DNA from: an uncultured Pseudomonas sp.
GTDB lineage: Bacteria > Pseudomonadota > Gammaproteobacteria > Pseudomonadales > Pseudomonadaceae
Length of the DNA: 47,726 nucleotides
Direction: 5' to 3'
Assembly: GCA_943914515.1 (NCBI GenBank)
Contig: CALUCI010000016.1
Coordinates: 1 to 47,726, forward strand
Shown: in pieces, positions 1-7,593 of the stretch
How positions within the stretch are numbered: position 1 is the first letter of the stretch
Layout: the number at the start of each line of letters is the position of its first letter
Position numbers and translations under genes: made by a program
Notes under the pieces: model-generated
Seen by the model: only the letters and a program-made list of their open reading frames with translations
The model's database searches: none
Told to the model about the DNA's origin: nothing

Positions 1-70
1 TTGTAGGCAATTTCCCAAGCATACTTCCGCACCCTGCCAGCCTGTTGCGCTCTCCTGAAACGCTGCCTAG
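1..70. repeat. Direct repeat, left arm of duplicated locus (copy A)
   Basis: These bases match 3176-3245 with one visible mismatch (CTGAAAC here, CCGGAAAC there) and both end in CTAG. The repeat probably continues left of the window. On the minus strand the sequence encodes part of a peptide tail, RKYAWEIAYK; in copy B this frame runs to a TGA at 3157-3159. No gene could be assigned to that tail. It may be the 3' remnant of a degraded gene or only an open frame. Confidence 0.8.
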
Positions 71-80
71 TCTCCCGGGG

Positions 81-275
81 TCGTTGCCAAATCAACGACC
101 GGATTAGCAGTCCGCCTTCGTGAGAGACCACCAGCAACCAGTTATGGCGGCTGTACGTGTGGGCACCTTCGGGTGCGCTGGTTCCTCTCATGACCGGTCT
201 GCTACCCGCGTACAGTCGCCTCCAATCGTGTAGCAGCGTCCTGGGGTCGGCTTCACTCACCATGAGAGATGCCCG
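81..275 (+). promoter_or_regulatory. Long structured 5' leader of DUF3077-like gene, possible RNA switch
   Basis: About 195 nt precede the start codon and are rich in complementary segments. The state A pairings are TAGCAG (105-110) with CTGCTA (199-204), GTGAGAG (120-126) with CTCTCAT (185-191), and AACCAG (136-141) with CTGGTT (178-183). They enclose a UUCG tetraloop hairpin, GCACCUUCGGGUGC (163-176). In state B the same CTGCTA pairs with a second TAGCAG (231-236), and the same CTCTCAT pairs with ATGAGAG (262-268), which covers the Shine-Dalgarno. A further complementarity, 146-157 with 209-220, crosses both states. A small hairpin, TCGTTG with CAACGA, lies at 81-98. Pairings were read by eye and not folded. 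From memory, similar leaders precede DUF3077 genes in other Pseudomonas. Confidence 0.6.
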
Positions 276-584
276 ATGAAAAAGCTCGTCCCCGATCCAC
301 CCGCCACCCTCCTCCGCACCACCACGACCCACACGCCGTTCAGTTTCCGCGACGGCAACCACACCCCGCTTTTCGCCGTCTGCGCCGGCGCCGATATGGA
401 AGACGCCCTGGTGCAGCTTTCAGTGCTGTTGCGCTCAGCCTACGAAACCAACTTCCAGGCCTGCGAAACCGCCGATACCGACCTCAGGGGCTTGCTCTGG
501 GCCACCCAGCACACGCTGGAAGCCTCGAGGGCGTTGGTCGAATCGCTGTTGGCGGGCGTCGAGGCGACCGCGTCGACGAACTGA
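276..584 (+). CDS. DUF3077/DUF6124-like small protein
   Basis: 102 aa of unknown function. The N-terminus MKKLVPDPP is typical of small Pseudomonas proteins annotated DUF3077 or DUF6124. The C-terminal half is amphipathic and helical, with a TLEASRALVESLLAG-like end that fits a short helical bundle. No signal peptide or membrane segment is visible. The start is supported by GAGAG at 264-268, seven bases before ATG; that Shine-Dalgarno can be buried by leader pairing. The gene stands alone between its leader and a hairpin terminator. Family recognition is from memory. These genes are usually multicopy in Pseudomonas, and I know of no established role. Confidence 0.75.
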   Translation: MKKLVPDPPATLLRTTTTHTPFSFRDGNHTPLFAVCAGADMEDALVQLSVLLRSAYETNFQACETADTDLRGLLWATQHTLEASRALVESLLAGVEATASTN

Positions 585-590
585 AGATGC

Positions 591-626
591 CTGCGTTACG
601 GGTCGCCTGGCCGGCCCGTAACGCAG
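591..626 (+). terminator. Hairpin terminator after DUF3077-like gene
   Basis: A perfect 12-bp stem, CTGCGTTACGGG (591-602) with CCCGTAACGCAG (615-626), starts a few bases after the stop codon. No U-run follows, so it may stabilise the transcript end rather than act as a classical intrinsic terminator. Confidence 0.65.
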
Positions 627-634
627 CACGCCGA

Positions 635-787
635 CTAGTTCATATCGCCTCTGACAACCGGCAACGGTTCGAGATGAAGCTCACCGTATTCATTCCTGAT
701 CTTTTCAAGATTGCCGTATGTAAAAGTCCCTGAGTTGTAGAGCATCAGATCATGTTCGTCGGGACAGTCTGCAGCGACATTACAGAA
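635..787 (-). pseudogene. Truncated copy of four-Cys secreted protein gene
   Basis: This stretch matches the 3' half of the intact gene at 3416-3724 almost base for base, from the shared TAG stop to the codons for CNVAADC. The match ends abruptly at CATTACAG near 786. The upstream bases are unrelated, so the signal peptide and first cysteines are lost. An open frame continues to an ATG near 832, adding 16 unrelated residues, but it has no signal peptide and lacks two of the four cysteines. I read it as a recombination remnant rather than a working gene. The minus-strand open frame shows that the break was recent or harmless. Confidence 0.75.
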
Positions 788-986
788 AAACCATACATCA
801 TAAAGCTCACGAAGCCCCTCAAAAACTGGCAAATATGACAGTCAGGCCATCTTTCTCTCAATGAAAAAGCGTTCTAACCCGGCCGCCCCGGAACTCTAAT
901 ATTTCCATTGCATGCGAAATATATCGATTCAATACGCGGCCAGAAAACGCCTGTCAAACCCACGACACCCCTTGAAGAGAAAAATC

Positions 987-2987
987 ATGAAAAGGCAACT
1001 AAGGATTTATAAAACCTTGGAAAAACCCGCCTCTCTTTATGTAGAGGCCAATGGTTTCACCCCCCCGTTCACTATCACCCTTTTCGTTGATGGCGAGCCT
1101 GTACTGACACTCGACAACGAAAACAATCGTGTTCTTGCACTTTCGCAAACCGGTCTCTATTCAGCTACCGTGCAATCCGCCACAGCGCAAATCTCCGAGT
1201 CGAACAACGTCAGAGTCTACGAAACCGATATTCAACCACAGCCACTGGAAAACATTCCTGAAACGAGCGACCCGTCGCTGCTGAAGACCAGAGAACTTGT
1301 TCTGGACGAGAACTTACTCTACTTTCTGGAAATAAAAATCAAGAAGAACAGTGCTTCGCTACTGAGAGCGGAGTTGCACTCACTGGCGGGCATGGAAGGA
1401 ATGCGGAAAAAGCAAATCAGGCTGGATAATTTCCCAAAAGATCACTCAATACATGGCTATGAATACTATCTGGTTGACGCGCCTGCACGTCGGGAAGATT
1501 CGGTAGAACTTTGTAACAGGCTCGAATCACTCGATTACGTCATTTACTGCTCGATGACCCCTGATACGAGGAACCTCACGCCTCCCGACATCAGCAACCA
1601 CGTGGCCCCCGAAACCGAATCGTCCATCGACTCGACGCCCGACTTTTCACGCATGCAGGGCTATCTTGACGAATATCTCGGCATGAACGTGCGCAATGTC
1701 TGGGCACGCGACAACTCAGGCCAGGGAGCCACAGTCAGGCACCTCGATTTTGGTATCTACAAAGACCATCAGGATTTCCAAGGTGGCAATATCACGGTCG
1801 TTAGCAGCCGTGACGAAAACAAAGACTGCAACCACGGTACCGCATCCACAGGTTGCATCGCCGCGGCGAACAATGGCTTCGGCGTGATCGGAATCGCCCA
1901 CTCGGCCTCGTTCTATTTCTACGATACGGACGCGTTGCATCTGATCATGGAAGATTCGCTACCTGGCGATATCGTCAGTCTTGATATCCAGTTCGGTTTT
2001 GAGAACGGATACGTGCCCGCCATCATGATCAAAAGCTGGTGGGACAGCATAAAAAACATGACCGAAAAAAATGTCATTGTCATCATGGCTGCCGGAAACT
2101 CAGGGTTCAAACTCAACGAAAACAGGTTTCCGGATTACGGCAATAGCGGTGGGGTCGTAATTGGTGCGTGCTCCTCGTCAACCGGCCGCCGCCTGAGCTT
2201 CTCCAACTACGGACATTACGCCTCGACCCTGAACTCCTGGGGCGAATATGTGACAACTACCGGATACGGCGATCTGCAAGATCTCGCGGGAAACTATCGG
2301 GACTACACCGACGGCTATCACGGCACATCCAGTGCAACGCCGCTTTGTGCCGGGGCACTCGCATTGCTGCAGGCGCATGCGAAAAAGAAAAACACGTTGA
2401 TCGTGCCTGGCAACCTCAGAGAGGTTTGCCAATACTCCAACTACACCGAGGGAGTCATTGATCTGATTGGCAGGAGACTCAATGTCGAGAAAGTGATCGT
2501 AGGAATCGACAAGATGGCGCTGGCGCCGCTGGCAAACATTAATCCATTACCGCCAGGCTACGCGAGTTACGATCTTGAGTTCAAGCTGGACCAGAACAGC
2601 ACGCAATCAATCTACCTTGACTATCGATCCACCACCCTAATCAATACCGGCGTTGTAGCTCATTATGAAGATGAAGGCCCTACCCGACTGGAATGGTACA
2701 GCTACGGAAGTACCCTGCTAACAGTGCCGTTGGTGGCTGAAAACGGCTCAGTCGAGGTCGCTTACTTTAGAGTATCCAAAGTAAATAATGGCGGCACCTT
2801 TACGATGAACAGCGGCGCCGACATCTCGGGGTATTCACCCGGTGCATTCACACTACGCTTCGACCTCCTGAACTCGGATAACAAATTTCTCAGCAAATGG
2901 AAGTACCATGGCATCCTCCCGCTGTACGTGAATGCCTACAACTCCACTTACTCCGGGGGGCTGAAAATCAACATCAAGATCAATTGA
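987..2987 (+). CDS. Subtilisin-like S8 serine protease without signal peptide
   Basis: 666 aa. The peptidase domain covers about residues 240-470: Asp254 in HLDFGI, His283 in NHGTAST, oxyanion Asn371 in AAGNSG and nucleophile Ser448 in HGTSSATP, so the catalytic set is complete. About 240 N-terminal residues precede it, possibly a propeptide or adaptor. About 190 C-terminal residues look beta-rich, with many Tyr, Ser and Thr. The start at 987 has GAAGAGA upstream; an in-frame ATG at 912 has no good ribosome site. Neither start gives a signal peptide, which is unusual for an S8 protease. The gene is AT-richer than the core genes here, and its neighbours are secreted small proteins. The substrate is unknown. 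It could act in the cytoplasm or leave by a signal-less route; that is inference. The region 788-986 shows no other gene. Confidence 0.85.
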   Translation: MKRQLRIYKTLEKPASLYVEANGFTPPFTITLFVDGEPVLTLDNENNRVLALSQTGLYSATVQSATAQISESNNVRVYETDIQPQPLENIPETSDPSLLKTRELVLDENLLYFLEIKIKKNSASLLRAELHSLAGMEGMRKKQIRLDNFPKDHSIHGYEYYLVDAPARREDSVELCNRLESLDYVIYCSMTPDTRNLTPPDISNHVAPETESSIDSTPDFSRMQGYLDEYLGMNVRNVWARDNSGQGATVRHLDFGIYKDHQDFQGGNITVVSSRDENKDCNHGTASTGCIAAANNGFGVIGIAHSASFYFYDTDALHLIMEDSLPGDIVSLDIQFGFENGYVPAIMIKSWWDSIKNMTEKNVIVIMAAGNSGFKLNENRFPDYGNSGGVVIGACSSSTGRRLSFSNYGHYASTLNSWGEYVTTTGYGDLQDLAGNYRDYTDGYHGTSSATPLCAGALALLQAHAKKKNTLIVPGNLREVCQYSNYTEGVIDLIGRRLNVEKVIVGIDKMALAPLANINPLPPGYASYDLEFKLDQNSTQSIYLDYRSTTLINTGVVAHYEDEGPTRLEWYSYGSTLLTVPLVAENGSVEVAYFRVSKVNNGGTFTMNSGADISGYSPGAFTLRFDLLNSDNKFLSKWKYHGILPLYVNAYNSTYSGGLKINIKIN

Positions 2988-3175
2988 TGCCCGCCGCATG
3001 ACCCGCGCTGGCCGAACCATCAAAACTCCATCGGCTTGCGTCGGGTCACTTGGATCAATGCCTTCGCTCAAGCGACGCTCGTACAGCGCCAGGTAGCCGG
3101 GTTGATGCCGGCACGCCATTGATCGCGTCTCCGTTGTCGCATACAGCAACCAAACCTCAACAATCTCCGACTTTC

Positions 3176-3245
3176 TTGTAGGCAATTTCCCAAGCATACT
3201 TCCGCACCCTGCCAGCCTGTTGCGCTCTCCGGAAACGCTGCCTAG
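3176..3245. repeat. Direct repeat, left arm of duplicated locus (copy B)
   Basis: This is the partner of 1-70, ending in CTAG at 3242-3245 where the MITE begins. The flank between the protease stop (2987) and this repeat holds no convincing gene. A short minus-strand frame ends with TGA at 3157-3159, and a longer overlapping minus-strand frame through 2996-3197 has no ribosome site and runs into the 3' end of the protease gene. Confidence 0.8.
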
Positions 3246-3415
3246 GCTCTGTACGAAAAGCCTTGATACTCGGTCATGCTGCGTTGAAAAAAGCCTCGTG
3301 CGCGAGCCCGGTCGGAATGCTCATTTACAACCAGTAAACGTCGAGCGCGACCCCGGCCGTTCCTCGGCTGTTTTCGCCTTGCCTGGCCTTCGTCTCAAGA
3401 CTTTTCGTACAGAGC
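3246..3415. mobile_element. IS5-type MITE, copy 1
   Basis: A 170-bp non-coding element with terminal inverted repeats GCTCTGTACGAAAAG at both ends, partly extended by a TCTTGA-like subterminal match. It is flanked by CTAG target duplications at 3242-3245 and 3416-3419. The 4-bp YTAR-type duplication fits IS5-family transposition. No transposase is encoded, so it would need to be moved in trans. The right CTAG contains the TAG stop codon of the neighbouring minus-strand gene, which therefore keeps its reading frame. Confidence 0.9.
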
Positions 3416-3724
3416 CTAGTTCATATTGCCTCCGCCAACCGGCCATGGTTCGAGATGAAGCTCACCGTTTTCATTCCTGATCTTTTCAAGATTGCCGTAT
3501 GTAAAAGTCCCTGAGTTGTAGTGCATCAGACCATGTTCGTCGGGACAGTCTGCAGCGACATTACAGTAACCCAGGGTGCCTTCCGAATAGGCAGCTCCGA
3601 TACAGGAGGACTTCCCCGCAGGAGAGTCCCGCCACTTCTTCATGCAATCGCTGTCAGTAGCGGCCCACACCGAATAACTCGATGCGAAAAACAACACCAT
3701 CACCATCAGAATCGAATGTTTCAT
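3416..3724 (-). CDS. Small secreted four-Cys protein (CVNH-like?), paralog 1
   Basis: 102 aa precursor. The first ~21 residues (MKHSILMVMVLFFASSYSVWA) form a Sec signal peptide, leaving about 80 residues in the periplasm or outside. The mature part has four Cys, giving two likely disulfides, and ends with a GNLEKIRNENGEL segment. This spacing resembles the cyanovirin-N homology (CVNH) repeat, which ends in L..I.N.dG.L; that match is my inference and is weak without a profile search. AAGGAG precedes the ATG with good spacing; a longer frame upstream lacks a ribosome site. It lies just downstream of a similar gene on the same strand. The function is unknown: candidates are a carbohydrate-binding protein or a periplasmic immunity-type protein. 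Confidence 0.8.
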   Translation of the reverse strand: MKHSILMVMVLFFASSYSVWAATDSDCMKKWRDSPAGKSSCIGAAYSEGTLGYCNVAADCPDEHGLMHYNSGTFTYGNLEKIRNENGELHLEPWPVGGGNMN

Positions 3725-3795
3725 GATTGATCTGCTCCTTACTCGAAAGGCAGACTGCGTGTTCACACCCGCGCAGGCGCACCACTCAACAATGA

Positions 3796-4161
3796 CTACT
3801 TGATATTTTTCCGGAGCTTCCACGGCCCTTGGTACTCCTCGGGAATTGAAAACGACTCTGCGCCCCAGAGTTGACCATCATTGTTCATCAGGTTCTTGAT
3901 AAAGTGCATGATATAAAACCCGCTATGCGAAATCGAATCACCCTCGTACGACCTGCACTTCACCTGCAAGTAACAGGCATCAGCGCCATCTTCGTTCTCA
4001 TACATGTCATTGATATCGAGAGCATATCGGGAAAAACAACCCTGTTTTGACGCAGCAGAGCTCTTCCAGGCTGCCTGGCACTGTTCATCCGAGCCTGCGA
4101 ATGCGGGGGGAATCAGCGAAACGAGCAATAGCACACTCAATAGAATGGAGGGGTTCATCAT
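3796..4161 (-). CDS. Small secreted four-Cys protein, paralog 2
   Basis: 121 aa precursor with an N-terminal signal peptide of about 23 residues (hydrophobic LLSVLLLVSLIPPAFA, then GSDEQC). Four Cys follow. The stretch AAWKSSAASKQGC parallels KKWRDSPAGKSSC of paralog 1, and IKNLMNNDGQL parallels IRNENGEL, so the two are related despite low overall identity. The start is ATG at 4161, with AGGAG seven bases upstream (a TTG and another ATG are adjacent). It precedes paralog 1 on the same strand with about 70 bp between them, so co-transcription is possible. The C-terminus is about 20 residues longer than in paralog 1. Function unknown. Confidence 0.8.
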   Translation of the reverse strand: MMNPSILLSVLLLVSLIPPAFAGSDEQCQAAWKSSAASKQGCFSRYALDINDMYENEDGADACYLQVKCRSYEGDSISHSGFYIMHFIKNLMNNDGQLWGAESFSIPEEYQGPWKLRKNIK

Positions 4162-4622
4162 CAACTTGCTCCTATCAGATAAATAGACCGCAAGCAGAAA
4201 TACGTCTATCGAAAAACGAAACAGCGCTCAAAAAATACATTCCCGCAATGTTGAGTATGGGCGCGAGCTGCTGCCTGTCAACACAGGCTCACGTGTAGAT
4301 GTCGCAAGAGTAAAAACCCCTACTTACTGAATAACTCTATAGTCGATATCACGTCCTGCTTTCACGAAGTCCGTGCATCACGTCCGATTTAAACCATTGA
4401 ACAATTGACAGCCTGCATCAAAATAGAGGCAAATGCCTTCAATTGCGAAGTATCCGCGTGTTGCCGCAACGACAACGGCATTTTGAGAGAAACGACCAAG
4501 GGTGCCAGTGATTTTGCATACACCCAGGAATTCGGATTCGAATCACGGGTCTATCCGAGGGATTGACGAAGCAGGCTGGCAAGCGCCAGCCTCCATCGCT
4601 GAATAGACGCTCGCGGCACCTG
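4162..4622. other. AT-rich intergenic stretch
   Basis: This roughly 460-bp stretch lies between two secreted-protein genes on the minus strand. It should hold the promoter of paralog 2 near 4165-4260, but no clear -35/-10 pair was recognised. Short plus-strand frames here lack ribosome sites and family resemblance. A hairpin at 4573-4592 is listed separately. I see nothing else. Confidence 0.5.
4573..4592 (-). terminator. Possible terminator hairpin after paralog 3
   Basis: AGGCTGGC and GCCAGCCT pair around an AAGC loop, about 30 bases downstream of the TAG at 4623 when read on the minus strand. No T-run follows, so the call is tentative. Confidence 0.4.
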
Positions 4623-4925
4623 CTATTTACGGACTTTCAGTTCCCCATCGTCATTGAATACGTTCTTGACCTCGCCGATATAAAAGGTATACCCCATGCG
4701 CTGAGTGGTTTTTTTATCGGCTTTTGTGCAGGTCGCATGAATCTGACACAGTGAAGTCCCTTCGACATAATCACCCAACTCCAATGTGCAGGTCTTACTT
4801 GCAGTAGAGTCTTTAAACGCGGACTCACAGTCGGTAAGTGCGCTTGCCGGAACAGAAACCAGAAGTCCCAACACAGCCCCAATCACCGCCACCGACCGAG
4901 TCACCAGAGTATTTTTGATCTTCAT
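4623..4925 (-). CDS. Small secreted four-Cys protein (CVNH-like?), paralog 3
   Basis: 100 aa precursor starting MKIKNTLVTRSVA, with a signal peptide ending near VPASA. The mature part has four Cys in the same order as paralogs 1 and 2 (DCESAFKDSTASKTC, then LCQIHATC) and ends YTFYIGEVKNVFNDDGEL. Of the three paralogs it looks most like a CVNH unit, with C, about 13 residues, L..hAtC and a terminal N.DGEL; this remains inference. AGGGAG lies just upstream of the ATG. It has its own intergenic region and probably its own promoter. It belongs to the AT-richer accessory patch. Confidence 0.8.
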   Translation of the reverse strand: MKIKNTLVTRSVAVIGAVLGLLVSVPASALTDCESAFKDSTASKTCTLELGDYVEGTSLCQIHATCTKADKKTTQRMGYTFYIGEVKNVFNDDGELKVRK

Positions 4926-5152
4926 GACAATCTCCCTCACATGGATTTGGCATGAGCACAAAAACAGAAGCCTGAGCTTCAGAACAACGCCTCTCGCCTC
5001 GCCACGAAAGTGTGGCGACAGTTTTAAGTATTATCGACAATCAAAAAGATTCAAGCCAACTACGCGCAGGCACGGCAGCACTACAAAGCAACTATAACTT
5101 TCCAATTAGCCAGCCCCGCAATTAACTCAGGCACTGGCAGCGATAATAAACT

Positions 5153-5845
5153 TCACGGCAAATACATCCTGAACAACCCGCCGCCCAATGGCCCGCCGTT
5201 GGCGATCTCGATGCGTCCGCGCACGCCATTGCGCTCATGCAGTGCGGCGATACGGGCGGCGAAGTACAGGCCCAGCCCGGTGCTGGCAGTGCTGTGTTCG
5301 ATGCCCTGCACGTACTCGGCCTGCTGCTCGATCATCCTTGCGGGAAAACCGGTGCCGTCATCGTTGATGGTCAGCACCAGCATGTCCTGCTCTTCACGCA
5401 CCGTCACCAGCAGCGCATGCCCGGCGTAGCGGGTGGCGTTGTTGATGATGTTGGACACCACCGAGCCAACCAGTTCGCGGTCGAAAAAGCCAAGCGGCGT
5501 GGCTTCGTCGATGTCGAAGCGGGCGACGATACCGCGGCAGTCGAGGATCTCCTGATAGCCGGCCAGCAGGCTGCCGATGAAGTCGTCGAGGTCGTGGTAG
5601 TCCGGCAGCATCGGCAACTGGTTGATGCCCAGTTTGTACAGGCCCAGCAACTGCACGAGCATGCCGTTGAGGTGGGCGAATTCGTGTTCGATCACCACCT
5701 GCTCCGGCGCCGAGTGCGGGCTGCCCGGCAGCCGCGCGACCCATTGGCTGTGGGCCTGCATGAGCATGGCCAGGGAGTTCTTCATGTCGTGCACGGTGGA
5801 GGCGATCACCGTGGAAAAATCCAGCCCCGATTCGTTCGGCATCAT
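5153..5845 (-). CDS. Cytoplasmic sensor histidine kinase
   Basis: 230 aa. An H-box HDMKNS (His19) sits almost at the N-terminus, followed by the N-box NIINNATRYA, G1 box DDGTGFP and G2 box TGLGLYFA of a HATPase_c domain. There is no transmembrane segment and no separate sensor domain, so input must come from a partner protein. The ATG overlaps the TGA of the upstream response-regulator gene (ATGATG junction), so the pair is translationally coupled. It most likely phosphorylates the REC domain of that partner, which is inference from the operon. Chemotaxis-type and phosphorelay kinases can be similarly small, but the boxes fit a classical HisKA-type enzyme. Confidence 0.85.
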   Translation of the reverse strand: MMPNESGLDFSTVIASTVHDMKNSLAMLMQAHSQWVARLPGSPHSAPEQVVIEHEFAHLNGMLVQLLGLYKLGINQLPMLPDYHDLDDFIGSLLAGYQEILDCRGIVARFDIDEATPLGFFDRELVGSVVSNIINNATRYAGHALLVTVREEQDMLVLTINDDGTGFPARMIEQQAEYVQGIEHSTASTGLGLYFAARIAALHERNGVRGRIEIANGGPLGGGLFRMYLP

Positions 5846-7449
5846 GTCCCCACAGTGCGCAAGCGCAGTTTGCAGTAGCGCTCGTAGCGCGGATCGGTTT
5901 CGGGAATGCCGGAGACGTTGGCCAGGCAGTTACGGCATTCCTGCAGCACCACCGCCGGCGGCGATTCCCCGCCCAGGCGCAAGAGTGCCTGCACGGTGTT
6001 GAGGGCGATGCTGATGTTTTTCGGTTGCAGCTTGAGCGCCTGACGAAACAGCTTCATCGCCTCGACCAGCTTGCCGGCCTGATAGCTGCGTACGCCCTGG
6101 CGGTTGAGGTCGACGGCTTCGTTGCCGGCGCCGAGGATGGTCGGGTCGTCGGTGAGCTTGGCGATGTTCTTCATCACCGCGCTGTCGTCGCCGTAGACCT
6201 CGACGCAGTTTTTCAGGATCGACTTGCCGGCGTCTTCCTGGCCCAGTTGCTTGAGCTGCGCGGCCACCGCCAGCGCGGCTTCGGCAGAAAAGAACTGGTC
6301 CATGGTGTCGAGCCGGGACATTGCCGCCTCGGTGAGCTTGGCAGCGGTCTCGGCATCGCCGGCCTGCTGCAGGCCGGTGGCCTTGATCAGACGGGCGCGG
6401 ACCTGCAGGCCCTGGTCGTCACCGTATTCCTTGGCGACGTCGCCGAGCACCTGGTTGATCTCGACCCGGGTGCGCGCATCGAGGCCGTTGCCGGCGTTCT
6501 TGTTGATCAGCGCCTGGGCCAGGCCGAGGTTGCTTTCCGGGTCTTTGAAGCGTGAGTTCTGGCCCTGGCTGACAGCCTGGCGGTAGGCCCGCGAGGCGCT
6601 GTCGAAGTCGGCGTTGCCCAGCGCCAGCTTGCCCAGCAGCATCTGCCGCTTGACCGCCAGCGGCGACAGGCGCACGGCGTCTTCCAGGACATGCTGGGCG
6701 CGGCGGTTTTCGCCGCTGGCGGCGAGCACTTCGGCCAGGCCGTCGTACAGCCCGGGCATCATCGAGAAGGTCTTGATCGCCTGCTCGTAGACGTCCCGCG
6801 CCTGGGCGACCTGGCCACGCTTGAACATCAGCTTGCCCAGCGCGGCAAAGGCCCAGGGCGTCGGGCGGTTGGCAATGATGGCCTTGAGAAAGCGTTCCAG
6901 CTCTTCATGGCGATTGAGCGCGGCCATGGCCTCGGCGCGGTAGCGCAGGCACAGCGGGGCGAAGCGCGGGTCTTTGCGGCAGAGCTGCTCGCAGGCCACC
7001 AGCACTTCGGCCGGGCGGCCGCGGTCGAGCGCCTGCAGGATCGGCTTGAGCAAGGTCTTGCGCTGCACCAGCTTGTCGAGCCGCTGGGTCAGGCCAATGC
7101 GGTTGAAGGGTTTGGTCAGGTAGGCATCGGGCTCGTACTCGAGGGCACTGAGGACCACGGCCTGGCTGCTCTCGGCGGTGATCATGACGAAGATCGCTTC
7201 GTGGCTGATCAGTTTGTCGAGCATCAGGTCTTCGAGTACTTGCTGACCGTTCTTGCGGCCATCGCCCATGTGGAAGTCGTGCAGGACGAAGTCGTAGCGT
7301 TTCTGCCCGCACATGCGGATCGCGGTCTCGCCGCTTTCGGCGGTGTCGACGTCCTTGATGCCCATCTCACGCAGCATCGAGCGCAACGAGGTCCGGAAAT
7401 CGGTGAAGTCGTCGACGATCAGAAAACTTTTTTGGCTGTAGACCAGCAT
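5842..7449 (-). CDS. Response regulator with C-terminal TPR repeats
   Basis: 535 aa. An N-terminal REC domain (about residues 8-125) has acidic DD at 13-14, phospho-acceptor Asp58 in VLHDFHMGDG and a conserved Lys in YLTKPFN. The remaining ~400 residues are helical and Ala/Leu-rich with several TPR-like units (for example AFAALGKLMFKRGQVAQARDVYEQAIK). There is no DNA-binding or enzymatic output domain, so output is probably by protein contact. The start chosen is ATG at 7449; a TTG two codons earlier is possible. It is first in a two-gene operon with the overlapping kinase. The signal and target are unknown. Confidence 0.88.
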   Translation of the reverse strand: MLVYSQKSFLIVDDFTDFRTSLRSMLREMGIKDVDTAESGETAIRMCGQKRYDFVLHDFHMGDGRKNGQQVLEDLMLDKLISHEAIFVMITAESSQAVVLSALEYEPDAYLTKPFNRIGLTQRLDKLVQRKTLLKPILQALDRGRPAEVLVACEQLCRKDPRFAPLCLRYRAEAMAALNRHEELERFLKAIIANRPTPWAFAALGKLMFKRGQVAQARDVYEQAIKTFSMMPGLYDGLAEVLAASGENRRAQHVLEDAVRLSPLAVKRQMLLGKLALGNADFDSASRAYRQAVSQGQNSRFKDPESNLGLAQALINKNAGNGLDARTRVEINQVLGDVAKEYGDDQGLQVRARLIKATGLQQAGDAETAAKLTEAAMSRLDTMDQFFSAEAALAVAAQLKQLGQEDAGKSILKNCVEVYGDDSAVMKNIAKLTDDPTILGAGNEAVDLNRQGVRSYQAGKLVEAMKLFRQALKLQPKNISIALNTVQALLRLGGESPPAVVLQECRNCLANVSGIPETDPRYERYCKLRLRTVGT

Positions 7450-7593
7450 CCGCAAAACCTGTCATTGAAATATTCGAGACGCACGCACACACCCGAGGAC
7501 AGGCCCGCCGCAACCCTTGCTGTACCTCGCTACGCTATCGGCAGCGCGGGCGCATTGTTGAGGCGCGCGAAGATGAAAACTCCCTGACCGATT

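Larger units (their letters stand above)
71..634 (+). other. CTAG-bounded cassette carrying a DUF3077-like gene
   Basis: A 564-bp block consisting of a structured leader, one small ORF and a strong hairpin sits between CTAG (67-70) and CTAG (635-638). Outside these tetramers the sequence is collinear with copy B (3176-3245 and 3416 onward), where a MITE occupies the same CTAG. The block therefore behaves as a discrete insertion or replacement unit. Its ends show no convincing terminal inverted repeat and it encodes no transposase, so the way it moved is unknown. Confidence 0.6.

Noticed and set aside
2996..3197. Minus-strand frame downstream of the protease
   Set aside because: It continues into the protease 3' end antisense and has no ribosome site or recognisable domain.
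3220..3480. Open frame running through MITE 1
   Set aside because: It crosses both inverted repeats and the neighbouring gene end antisense; MITEs of this type do not code for protein.
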